From DATAGF01 sp963835685 (GTDB taxonomy: Bacteria; Actinomycetota; Thermoleophilia; Miltoncostaeales; Miltoncostaeaceae): a DNA stretch of 64,000 bases. The translations under genes were made by a program, and so were the position numbers. This document shows, in pieces, positions 52,061 through 61,966 of this stretch; the stretch's first letter is position 1, and every line of letters begins with the position of its first letter. The notes beneath the pieces were generated by a model. That model did no database searches. It saw nothing but the letters and a program-made list of their open reading frames with translations, and was not told the origin of the DNA. The stretch is taken from the NCBI GenBank assembly GCA_963835685.1, contig CAWIGI010000014.1:62001-126000 (forward strand), written 5' to 3'.

Positions 52061-52487
52061 CAGGCGCGCCCCTCCGTCGTCGTCACGCGCGGCACCGCCG
52101 GGGCGTAGCGCGGCACCAGGGCGGTCTCGTCCCGCGCCGCCACGATCACCTGCCCGCGGGCCGCGCGCGCGGCCGCCAGCTCCGCGCGGTGGCGCTCCGT
52201 GCTCTCCGTCAGCTCGTCGGCCAGGTCCCGGACCCGGCGCTCCGCGCGCTCGAGCCGCTTCTCGAGCTTCAGCACCCGCTCGACGCCCGCCAGGTTGAGG
52301 CCCTCCTCGGAGAGCTCCTGGATGCGCCGCAGCAGCGCGACGTCCTGCTCGGAGTAGAGCCGCGTGTTCCGAGGACTGCGGGCCGGCGTGATCAGGCCGC
52401 GGCGCTCGTAGACACGGAGGGTCTGCGGGTGCATCCCGGCGAGCTCGGCCGCGAGGCCGATGAGGAACGCGGGGGGGCGGCGGGCGC

Positions 52488-52491
<4 letters not shown>
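52060..52491 (-). CDS. hspR: HspR heat-shock repressor (MerR family)
   Basis: A 143-residue MerR-like repressor of the dnaK operon. The DNA-binding part is FLIGLAAELAGMHPQTLRVYERRGLITPARSPRNTRLYSEQDVALLRRIQEL (about residues 9-58), followed by a coiled coil (LEKRLERAERRVRDLADELTESTERHRAELAAARAA). In actinobacteria HspR binds HAIR sites with DnaK as co-repressor. ATG 52491 overlaps the dnaJ stop as ATGA. Very likely autoregulates this operon through the region upstream of dnaK. Confidence 0.93.
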
Positions 52492-53579
<1,088 letters not shown>

Positions 53580-53590
53580 GCCCCGCTCCC

Positions 53591-54201
53591 TCAGACCTCG
53601 CCCGTCGGCTCGCCCGGCGGAGCCGGGGGCGTCGCGGCGACGACCACCCGGCTCGGACGCAGCACGTGATCCGAGATGCGGTAGCCCTTCTCCACGACGT
53701 TGACGACCGCGCCGTCGGGATGCTCGTCCGACGGCACCTGGGCGACGGCCTCGTGGACGTTGGGGTCGAACTCCCGGCCGGCGGCCTCGATCTCCTCCAC
53801 GCCGTGGCCGGCGAGCAGCTCCGCGAGCTGGACGCGGACCATCTCGAGCCCCGCGACGATCTCCGCGCCGCCCCCGCCGAGCGCCGCCACGGCCCGCTCG
53901 AGGTTGTCCATCACGGGCAGCAGGGTCCGCACGACCTCGCGCTGGGCGGCCGCGACGACGGCCTGGCGGTCGCGCTCGGTGCGCCTGCGGTAGTTGTCGA
54001 ACTCCGCCTTCAGGCGCTGGAGCGCGTCGAGGTAGTCGTCGCGCTCGGCGGCCACGCGCGACAGCTCGTCCGAGCCGTTCTGCTCGGCGGGCGGCGGTGC
54101 CTCGGCCGCGGCGGCGGTGCCTCGGGCTCGGGAGCCGCGGCCGGGCCCTCGGGCTCCGGAGCCGGGGCGCCCGGAGCCCGCTGGGGGTCGGCGTGGTTCA
54201 C
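53591..54201 (-). CDS. grpE: Nucleotide exchange factor GrpE, N-terminus frame-broken
   Basis: GrpE releases ADP from DnaK. The core from GTG 54055 (AAERDDYLDALQRLKAEFDNYRRRTERDR, then LLPVMDNLERAVAAL and the beta-domain PNVHEAVAQVPSDEHPDGAVVNVVEKGYRISDHVLRPSRVVVA) is intact. The usual acidic N-terminal tail lies upstream in two frames: GTG 54201 (GTGA overlap with hsp20) reads to EPEAPPP, then AAAEAPPPAEQNGSDELSRV is in the next frame. Length is 3n+2, so one base seems missing around 54090-54115. If the short start is used the protein is 154 residues. Core call is firm, start is not. Confidence 0.88.
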
Positions 54202-54650
54202 GCCGACGTGGTCCCGTTGCTGGCCACGGCGATCTTGCGCGGCTTGACCTCGTCCGCCTTCGGCACGCGCACGGTCAGCACGCCGTGCTCGAAGGTCGCC
54301 GTGATCTCGTCCGGCTTCACGCCCTGGGGCAGCGTGACGCTGCGCTGGAAGGAGCCGTACGCGCGCTCGACGCGGTAGTAGCGGCCCTCCTCGACCTTCT
54401 CCTCGAAGCGCCGCTCGCCCTTGAGGGTGAGGACGTTCTCGTCGATCTCGATGTCGATGTCGTCCGCCGACAGCCCCGGGAGCTCCGCCTTCAGCACGAT
54501 GGCGTCGGCGGCGTCGAAGATGTCCACGGCCGGGGTCCACGCGGTGCCGGCCGAGGAGCCCTCGCCCAGGGTCCGGGTGAACAGGCGGTTCATCTCGTCG
54601 CGAAGCGAGGTGATGTCGCGGAACGGGTCGAACCTCACGACAGCGGGCAT
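54198..54650 (-). CDS. hsp20: Small heat-shock protein Hsp20
   Basis: A 150-residue alpha-crystallin holdase. FDPFRDITSLRDEMNRLFTRTLGEG (N-terminal), alpha-crystallin domain WTPAVDIFDAADAIVLKAELPGLSADDIDIEIDENVLTLKGERRFEEKVEEGRYYRVERAYGSFQRSVTLPQGVKPDEITATFEHGVLTVRVPKADEVKPRKIAV. ATG 54650 has AAGGAGG. It is inserted between dnaK and grpE, whereas the usual actinobacterial order is dnaK-grpE-dnaJ-hspR; its stop overlaps the possible grpE start as GTGA. Confidence 0.94.
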   Translation of the reverse strand: MPAVVRFDPFRDITSLRDEMNRLFTRTLGEGSSAGTAWTPAVDIFDAADAIVLKAELPGLSADDIDIEIDENVLTLKGERRFEEKVEEGRYYRVERAYGSFQRSVTLPQGVKPDEITATFEHGVLTVRVPKADEVKPRKIAVASNGTTSA

Positions 54651-54689
54651 TGTGTCTGATCCTCCTTGCTCGTCGTTCGCTCGGGTGGG

Positions 54690-56582
<1,893 letters not shown>

Positions 56583-56642
56583 GCGTTCACGTCCTCCTCG
56601 GCCGGGGCGCGCCCAGCCAGCGGTTCGGGGTTGTCCGAGGGG

Positions 56643-56693
56643 ATGGTAGATCTTAGTCGTGTCATGTCAAGTCGATCTCAGTGTCATCGACTT
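56643..56693 (-). promoter_or_regulatory. dnaK promoter and probable HspR operator
   Basis: On the minus strand, -35 TTGACA (56665-56670) and -10 TACCAT (56643-56648) are 16 bases apart. Overlapping and upstream of the -35 is AAGTCGA-N11-TCGACTT (56669-56693), perfect seven-base arms. It is not an exact HAIR consensus (CTTGAGT-N7-ACTCAAG), so assignment to HspR is inference from position and the operon's hspR. Confidence 0.65.
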
Positions 56694-56742
56694 AGATCGA
56701 AGACGCGCCGGCGTGCCGCTGCGGGGCCCTGAGGCGTCCGGA

Positions 56743-56748
56743 TAGGCT
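56743..56748 (+). promoter_or_regulatory. Leaderless -10 box (TAGGCT)
   Basis: TAGGCT ends eight bases before ATG 56757. Confidence 0.55.
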
Positions 56749-56756
56749 CGACGGCG

Positions 56757-57600
56757 ATGAGCGAGCCGGCTCCCGTCGTCGCAGCGGCCCCGAAGGCGCC
56801 CTCCCGGGGCGTCGCGGAGCGGGTGCTGCTGGCCGCCTGCCTGATCGTCGCCGTCGCGGCCGGGGTCGCCGGCGTCCTCATGCTGGTCGTTCCCGAGGAC
56901 ACCGGGGACTACTTCGCCTGGGCCCTCGCCCCGAGCCCCCTCGCGGCGATCGTCGGCGGGCTCTACCTGGCCTCGGCCGTCGTCTTCGGCGCGGCCGCCG
57001 GGACCCGGTGGCCGGCCGGACGCGGCCTCTGCGTCGGCGCGCTGGCGCTCACCCTTCCGACCCTCGCGGCCACGATCGCCCACCGCGACGTCTTCGACTT
57101 CTCGCGCGCCCTCGCCGTGATCTGGGTGATCCTGTTCGTCGCGAGCCCGCTCACCTTCGCGGCGATCCTCCTCGCCCTGCGCCGCGAGGGCGGCCCGCCG
57201 GGCCCCGTGCCGCCCGGGTGGCTGCGCGCCGGCCTCGCCGTCCTCGCGCTCGCCTATCTGGCCGGGGCGATCGCCTTCCTCGCCGACCCGAGGGCGTTCC
57301 CCGCCCCGTTCGACGTGCCGGCTGCTGGGCGGCCGGTTCCTGGGCGCCTGGTGCCTCCTCATGGCGGTGATGGCCGCCTGGCCGGCCCTGCGCGGGCGCC
57401 GCGAGGCCCGGATCCCCCTGCTGGCCCTGATCGCCTTCCCCGCCGGCGCGCTCCTGGGCGCCCTCCGAGGCGCCGGCGACATGGAGGCCGGCTCCGCCCG
57501 CGCGACGTGGATCGCCGTCCTGGCCGCCCTCACCCTCATCGGCGGAGCCGCATTCGCGCTGGCGCGGTCCCCGAGAGCGCCGCCCGGCGCGGAGCGCTGA
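56757..57600 (+). pseudogene. Multi-helix membrane protein with a +1 frameshift
   Basis: An uncharacterised membrane protein with about eight helices if the two parts are joined. Part 1 (to about 57318) has ACLIVAVAAGVAGVLMLVVPEDTGDYFAW, IVGGLYLASAVVFGAAAG, ALALTLPTLAATIAH and VIWVILFVASPLTFAAILLAL, and ends FDVP. Part 2, one base over, reads LLGGRFLGAWCLLMAVMAAWPALRGR and ATWIAVLAALTLIGGAAFAL, ending in TGA at 57598-57600. Length is 3n+1. One extra base around 57318-57330. Divergent from dnaK; overlaps the 3' end of the convergent endonuclease III frame. Confidence 0.75.
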
Positions 57601-58468
57601 GCCCAGGCGCCGCGCGGTGGCCACTTGGCCGCCTTGCGCTTGGCCACTTGGCCGCCTTGCGCTTGGCCACTTGGCCGCCTTGCGCTTGGCCATTTGGCGC
57701 CTTGCGCTTGGCCATTTGGCCGCCTTGCGCTTGGCCACTTGGCCGCTTCGCGCTTGGCCACTTGGCCCCCGGCCCCGTCCCGGTCGGCCTCAGGTTCGGC
57801 GACGGCCCTTCGGGGCAGAGGTCGAGGAGCGGGCATTCGCCGCACCGCGGGGAGCGGGCGGTGCAGATCGTGCGACCGTGGGCGATCAGGTGCATGTGGG
57901 TCGCGTAGGCGAGGTCGGGCGGGATCCAGCGGCTCAGGCGCTCCTGGGCCATCACCGCGCTCGCCTTCGGTGGGACGATCCGCGTCCTCAGGGCGATCCG
58001 GTGGACGTGGGTGTCGACGGGCACGACGGGAGCGTTGAAGCAGAAGCACATGACGCAGCCGGCGGTCTTCGGCCCGACGCCGGGGAGCGCGGTGAGGAAG
58101 GCCATCGCCTGGTCGAGCGGGGTGTCGCCGAGCCACTCCAGGTCCGAGCCGCGCGGGTCGTCGGCGATGACGTCGAGGACGCGCTGGATGCGCGGCGCCT
58201 TCTGGCCCGCCAGGCCCGCGACCCGGACCGTCTCCTCCACCTCGGCGGTCGGCGCGCGCCTCACCTCGTCCCAGCTCGGATAGCGGGCGCGCAGCGCCTC
58301 GAACGCCCTCAGCTGGTTGAGGTCCGTCGTGCTGTGGCTGAGGAGCGTGGTGACCAGCTCGCTCACGGGGTCGTGACGGCGGCGCCAGGGGATGTGGCCC
58401 TGCGTGGCCTCCAGGCGAGCGGCGATCTCGCGCGCGTGGGCGCGGGTGCCGGGGCGCGGCGGTGCCAT
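57536..58468 (-). CDS. Endonuclease III-like DNA glycosylase with repeat-derived tail
   Basis: An HhH-GPD DNA glycosylase (base excision repair). The catalytic domain (about residues 15-225) has LLSHSTTDLNQLRAFEALR, the HhH motif LPGVGPKTAGCV (about 125-136) with the Lys that attacks the base, PVDTHVHRIALR with the catalytic Asp, and the 4Fe-4S ligands in CTARSPRCGECPLLDLC. The usual protein ends there. Here the frame runs another 80 or so residues through the 22-23 bp array and is Lys/Arg/Trp/Pro-rich (AKWPSAKRPSG, GQAQGGQMAKRKA and repeats). Because 23 is not a multiple of three, the tail cycles through all frames. Its final 65 bases overlap the membrane gene. ATG 58468 follows a leaderless TAGGCT (58475-58480). 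Confidence 0.85.
   Translation of the reverse strand: MAPPRPGTRAHAREIAARLEATQGHIPWRRRHDPVSELVTTLLSHSTTDLNQLRAFEALRARYPSWDEVRRAPTAEVEETVRVAGLAGQKAPRIQRVLDVIADDPRGSDLEWLGDTPLDQAMAFLTALPGVGPKTAGCVMCFCFNAPVVPVDTHVHRIALRTRIVPPKASAVMAQERLSRWIPPDLAYATHMHLIAHGRTICTARSPRCGECPLLDLCPEGPSPNLRPTGTGPGAKWPSAKRPSGQAQGGQMAKRKAPNGQAQGGQVAKRKAAKWPSARRPSGHRAAPGLSAPRRAALSGTAPARMRLRR
57617..57770. repeat. Seven-copy 22-23 bp array of the GGCC repeat
   Basis: TTGGCCACTTGGCC (or TTGGCCATTTGGCC, or the one-base-shorter TTGGCCATTTGGC) followed by GCCTTGCGC repeats with unit starts near 57617, 57640, 57663, 57686, 57708, 57731 and 57754. Periods are 23, 23, 23, 22, 23 and 23. There are no unique spacers. On the minus strand the whole array stays open and forms the C-terminal tail of endonuclease III. 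Confidence 0.9.
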
Positions 58469-58474
58469 CGCGGC

Positions 58475-58480
58475 AGCCTA
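58475..58480 (-). promoter_or_regulatory. Leaderless -10 box (TAGGCT) of the endonuclease III gene
   Basis: On the minus strand TAGGCT ends six bases before ATG 58468. Confidence 0.55.
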
Positions 58481-58576
58481 GTGCCCCCCTTGACGCTCCC
58501 GGGACGCACCGCGAGACGCGCCGGGGACGAGGGCGACGTACCGTGCACCCATCGCAGCCCGACCAGGGAGGCTCAG

Positions 58577-58939
58577 ATGTCCACCGCCGCCATCACCATC
58601 GCCCACCGCGACGAGCTCGAGCGCACCGGCAACTGGTCGCTCGTCCGCCGGTCGCTCGGGGTCAGCTCCTTCGGGATCAACATCGTCGACATCCCGCCGG
58701 GTGAGGGGATCCCGGAGCACGACGAGACCGACCGGGACCACGAGGAGCTGTTCATGGTCCTGAGCGGCTCTGCCGTGCTGGTCATCGACGGCGAGCGGAC
58801 CCCGGCGCCCGCGGGCACCCTGGCCCGCCTCGACCCCGAGCCGAAGCGAACCGTGGTCAACGAGGGCGACGAGGTCGCCTCGGTGCTGATCGTGTCCGCG
58901 CCGCGCACGAGCGGCTACGAGCCGATGGGGTGGGCGTGA
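58577..58939 (+). CDS. Cupin-domain protein
   Basis: A 120-residue single cupin. SFGINIVDIPPGEGIPEHDETDRDHEELFMVLSGSAVLVIDGERTPAPAGTLARLDPEPKRTVVNEGDE carries the two cupin motifs; metal ligands His and Glu in the first motif appear as PEHDETDRDHEELF. Function unknown. ATG 58577 has GGGAGG upstream and a TACCGT -10 at 58541-58546. GTGA overlap with the following GNAT gene. Confidence 0.85.
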   Translation: MSTAAITIAHRDELERTGNWSLVRRSLGVSSFGINIVDIPPGEGIPEHDETDRDHEELFMVLSGSAVLVIDGERTPAPAGTLARLDPEPKRTVVNEGDEVASVLIVSAPRTSGYEPMGWA

Positions 58940-59742
58940 TCGCCGCCCCGCACGCCGCCGCCGAGGCCATGGGCTACCGCGACCTCTGGCTCGCGGCGCC
59001 CGCCGGGCTGGTGGCGCGCCACGGCATCGCCCACCTCGACGTGGCCGGGGGGGTGTGCCTCGGATGCGCCTCCATGTCGGGGGACCCGATGCTCAACCAC
59101 GCCGTCGGCATCGGCGTCGGCGCGCCGGCAGGCGCGGCCGAGCTGGACGAGGTCGAGGGCTTCTACCGGCGGCTCGGCGTCGCCTACACCGTGGCCGCCG
59201 ACGCGGCGGCGCCCGGGCTCGCCGGGCTGCTCGCCGAGCGGGGCTTCGAGGAGGCGCGAGCCTGGATGACCTTCGCACGGGAGCCCGGCCCCCCGCCGGC
59301 GCGCGCCACCGAGGTCGTCGTGGAGGACGCCGAGGCGGGCGGCGCGGCCGGCTTCGGGCGGGTCGTGGCGGCGGGTTTCGGCATGCCGGACGACCTCGCC
59401 GGCTGGATGGCCGCGCTCGTCGGCAGGCCCGGCTGGACCTGCCTGGTCGCGCGCGACTGCGGCGAGCCGGTCGGTGCCGCGGCCCTGTTCGTCCACGGCG
59501 ACACGGGCTGGTTCACGATGGGGGCCACCATGCCGCAGCACCGCGGCCGCGGCGCCCAGGGGGCGCTGTTCGCCGAGCGGCTTCGGCGCGCGGAGCGGCT
59601 CGGCCTGCGCCGCCTCGTCACGGAGACCGGCGCACCGGTCGCCGACGAGGGGCCGGGCCCCTCGTACCGCAACATGCTCCGCTACGGCTTCGCCGAGGCC
59701 GGCCTCCGGCCCAACCTGCGCTCGCCCGCGGCAGACCTCTAG
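58936..59742 (+). CDS. GNAT acetyltransferase
   Basis: A 268-residue protein with a C-terminal GNAT fold: acetyl-CoA pyrophosphate loop MPQHRGRGAQGALFAERLRRA (about residues 198-218) and PVGAAALFVHGDTGWFTMGATM. The N-terminal half (HGIAHLDVAGGVCLGCASMSG, AHAVGIGVGAPAG) resembles a second, degenerate GNAT repeat. Substrate unknown. GTG 58936 overlaps the cupin stop as GTGA; GTG 58930 is possible. Convergent with the 59739 gene; stops share CTAG (59739-59742). Confidence 0.85.
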   Translation: MIAAPHAAAEAMGYRDLWLAAPAGLVARHGIAHLDVAGGVCLGCASMSGDPMLNHAVGIGVGAPAGAAELDEVEGFYRRLGVAYTVAADAAAPGLAGLLAERGFEEARAWMTFAREPGPPPARATEVVVEDAEAGGAAGFGRVVAAGFGMPDDLAGWMAALVGRPGWTCLVARDCGEPVGAAALFVHGDTGWFTMGATMPQHRGRGAQGALFAERLRRAERLGLRRLVTETGAPVADEGPGPSYRNMLRYGFAEAGLRPNLRSPAADL

Positions 59743-60497
59743 TCCAGGTCCCCGGCCTCGTCCACGAGCGCCCGCTCGATGGCCTCCTCGGCCAGCGAGA
59801 GGATCGTCGGCACCCAGACGAGGTCCTCGGCGGGGTCCTCCGGCGGGGGGCCGGAGGCCAGGTGGCGCACCCCGGCGGCGGCCTCGGGTGCCTCGCCGTC
59901 GTCGGCGGCCGCCACCGCGCCGCGCGCCCAGGCGCGGATCTCCGGGTCCCCGGTCGAGCGCGCGAGCTGGGCGATGTCCTCGGGCCGGCGCCCCGCCTCG
60001 ACGTACGCGGCGATCTCCCGGCCGAAGTCCTCGGGGTCGAGGTCGAGGAGGTCGGCGGCGATCGCGCCGGCGGCCGTCGCGGCGGCGACCGCCGCCCCGG
60101 GACCACCCTCCGCGATCGCCTCCTCGGCCGCGCGCAGGCGCTCCCGGGCCCGCGCGTCCGCCGCCGCCAGCTCCGTGGCGGCGCGGACCGCGAGCGCGCG
60201 CGCCAGGGGGTTGTCGGGGCTCTCGTCGGCGGCCCAGGGGAGGACCATCGCGAACGCCTCCCGGTCCTCCGGCCCGGCGGCCGCCGCTCCGCGCAGGAGC
60301 GCCGCCTCCATGGGGCCGCGAAGCTCCCGCCAGTGCGCCGCCGCGGCCGCCTCGGCCAGCTCCGCCGGGTCGGCGCCGGGGGCGCCATCCTCGGACAGCG
60401 CCCGCGCCAGCGCCCACGTCGCCGGCCCGAGCACCCCGCGCGGGAAGCCCAGCCCCGTGAGGGCGAGCACGCGCAGCAGGGCCTCCTCGGGGGTCAC
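59739..60497 (-). CDS. Helical protein, unknown function
   Basis: A 252-residue, Ala/Glu-rich, all-helical soluble protein (TPEEALLRVLALTGLGFPRGVLGPATWALARAL, RAAEEAIAEGG, LLDLDPEDFGREIAAYVEAGRRPEDIAQLAR). No membrane segment, catalytic motif or family recognised. GTG 60497 overlaps the FAH stop as GTGA, so it is co-translated with that enzyme. The longer frame to 60821 lies antisense inside the FAH gene and is a shadow. Confidence 0.65.
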   Translation of the reverse strand: MTPEEALLRVLALTGLGFPRGVLGPATWALARALSEDGAPGADPAELAEAAAAAHWRELRGPMEAALLRGAAAAGPEDREAFAMVLPWAADESPDNPLARALAVRAATELAAADARARERLRAAEEAIAEGGPGAAVAAATAAGAIAADLLDLDPEDFGREIAAYVEAGRRPEDIAQLARSTGDPEIRAWARGAVAAADDGEAPEAAAGVRHLASGPPPEDPAEDLVWVPTILSLAEEAIERALVDEAGDLD

Positions 60498-61285
60498 CGC
60501 ACCGTGTTCTCGAGCGCGCCGAGCCCGTCGATCTCCACCCGCACCCGGTCCCCGGGCGACAGGAATGCGCCCCGCGCGACCCCCACGCCCGCCGGCGTGC
60601 CGGTGGTGATGACGTCGCCGGGCTCGAGGGTGAAGCTCGCCGAGCACCAGGCGACGAGGGCGGCGACGGAGAAGACCATGTCGGCGGTGCTCCCGTCCTG
60701 GCGCAGCTCCCCGTTGACCGTCGTGCGGATCGCCAGCGCCTGGGGGTCGGGGACCTCGTCGGCCGTCGTGACCCACGGCCCGAAGGGGGCGAAGGTGTCG
60801 CCGCCCTTGGCGCGCACCCACTGCGGCTCGGCGCGCTGGCGGTCGCGGGCGGTGACGTCGTTCATCACGGCGTAGCCGAAGACGTGGCCGAGCGCGCTCC
60901 CGGGCGCCACGTCGCGGGCCCTGCGCCCGATCACCACCGCCAGCTCGCCCTCGTAGTCGAGCTCATCGGTGTAGGCGGGCCGCACGACGTCGCCGGCCGG
61001 GGAGGTCACGGACGACGGCAGCTTGGCGAACAGCAGCGGCTCGCGCGGGAGCTCGGCGCCGGTCTCCGCCGCGTGGTCGCGGTAGTTCAGCCCCACGCCG
61101 ATCAGCTTGCCCGGCACGAGGGGGGCGAGGAGCTCCAGGCCGTCGAGGGACACCGCCGGGCCGGCGGGCTCCGGCGGCCCGGCGAGGGCGTCGGCCACGT
61201 CGCGCCCGGCGAGCGGCACGACGACGCCGTCCTCGACGGACCCCAGCCGCGAGCCCCCCCGGTCGCGGTACGTGCACAGGCGCAT
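60494..61285 (-). CDS. Fumarylacetoacetate hydrolase-family protein
   Basis: A 263-residue FAH-family enzyme. The metal-binding core is present: LIGVGLNYRDHAAETG (about residues 65-80), LDYEGELAVVIGRRARDV (about 106-123), YAVMNDVTARDRQ and VNGELRQDGSTADMVFSVAALVAW. Members cleave C-C bonds in acylpyruvates or decarboxylate oxaloacetate; substrate unknown. ATG 61285 is eight bases from TAGGAT (61294-61299), so the transcript is leaderless. Operon with the helical protein downstream. Confidence 0.93.
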   Translation of the reverse strand: MRLCTYRDRGGSRLGSVEDGVVVPLAGRDVADALAGPPEPAGPAVSLDGLELLAPLVPGKLIGVGLNYRDHAAETGAELPREPLLFAKLPSSVTSPAGDVVRPAYTDELDYEGELAVVIGRRARDVAPGSALGHVFGYAVMNDVTARDRQRAEPQWVRAKGGDTFAPFGPWVTTADEVPDPQALAIRTTVNGELRQDGSTADMVFSVAALVAWCSASFTLEPGDVITTGTPAGVGVARGAFLSPGDRVRVEIDGLGALENTVR

Positions 61286-61293
61286 GCGCCGCT

Positions 61294-61299
61294 ATCCTA
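61294..61299 (-). promoter_or_regulatory. Leaderless -10 box (TAGGAT) of the FAH gene
   Basis: On the minus strand TAGGAT ends eight bases before ATG 61285. Confidence 0.5.
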
Positions 61300-61327
61300 G
61301 TCGGGGCGGGGCGCGGGCCCCCGTGAC

Positions 61328-61966
61328 GTGACCCCAACCCCCGAGGGGCGAGCGCAGATCGCCACCGAGCTTCAGGAGCTTGACGCCGCGTCGCCGCGCC
61401 GAAGGTCGGGACCGTCCCGGGCGGTGCTGTGGCTGATCGACCGCAGCCGGATCACGCCGAACGCGGTCACGATCATCGGCTTCCTCGGCATCTGCGCCGC
61501 GGCCGGGCTCGCGCTGGCGCGGTGGTGGGTGCTCGCGTCGCTGGTGTTCATCGCCTCAGGGCTGATCGACTCCCTCGACGGGCTGCTCGCGCGCTACCAG
61601 AACCGCGTGACGGCCTTCGGGGCGTTCCTCGACTCCACGCTCGACCGCCTGGCCGAGGGCGTGATCATCGGCGCCATCGGCATCACGCTCGCCCAGGACG
61701 ACGACATCTGGGGGCTCGCGGCCTGCTTCGTCGCCCTCACGGCCTCCTTCCTCGTCTCCTACGCGCGCGCGCGCGCCGAGGGGCTCGGCATCCCCGGCTC
61801 GAGCGGCGGGCTGATGGGCCGGCCCGAGCGGCTCGTGATCGTGGGCGCCGCGCTCTTCCTCGGCGGCGTGGGGGACGTCCTGCCGGTCGGCATGGCCATC
61901 CTCGCCGGGTTGAGCCTCATGACCGCCGGGCACCGCATGCTGCTCGTCTACAACGCCTCGCGGTGA
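61328..61966 (+). CDS. CDP-alcohol phosphatidyltransferase
   Basis: A 212-residue membrane enzyme. The signature D-x2-D-G-x2-A-R-x8-G-x3-D-x3-D is seen in LIDSLDGLLARYQNRVTAFGAFLDSTLD (about residues 78-105). Six helices. Makes a phospholipid head group, e.g. phosphatidylinositol phosphate in actinobacteria. GTG 61328. Pairing with a PimA-like gene by GTGA overlap matches the actinobacterial phosphatidylinositol mannoside arrangement; the acyltransferase usually between them is missing. Confidence 0.92.
   Translation: MTPTPEGRAQIATELQELDAASPRRRSGPSRAVLWLIDRSRITPNAVTIIGFLGICAAAGLALARWWVLASLVFIASGLIDSLDGLLARYQNRVTAFGAFLDSTLDRLAEGVIIGAIGITLAQDDDIWGLAACFVALTASFLVSYARARAEGLGIPGSSGGLMGRPERLVIVGAALFLGGVGDVLPVGMAILAGLSLMTAGHRMLLVYNASR

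Noticed and set aside
54010..54540. A separate 176-residue protein overlapping hsp20 and grpE
   Set aside because: It is the out-of-frame start of grpE fused to shadow sequence; only the tail from 54201 is relevant, as the broken GrpE N-terminus.
57617..57770. CRISPR array
   Set aside because: The period of 22-23 bases is all repeat with no unique spacers, and no cas gene is present.
57601..57908. Plus-strand open frames over the repeat array (Leu/Trp/Pro-rich translations)
   Set aside because: They arise from the repeat and overlap the intact endonuclease III gene on the other strand; no start or ribosome site fits.
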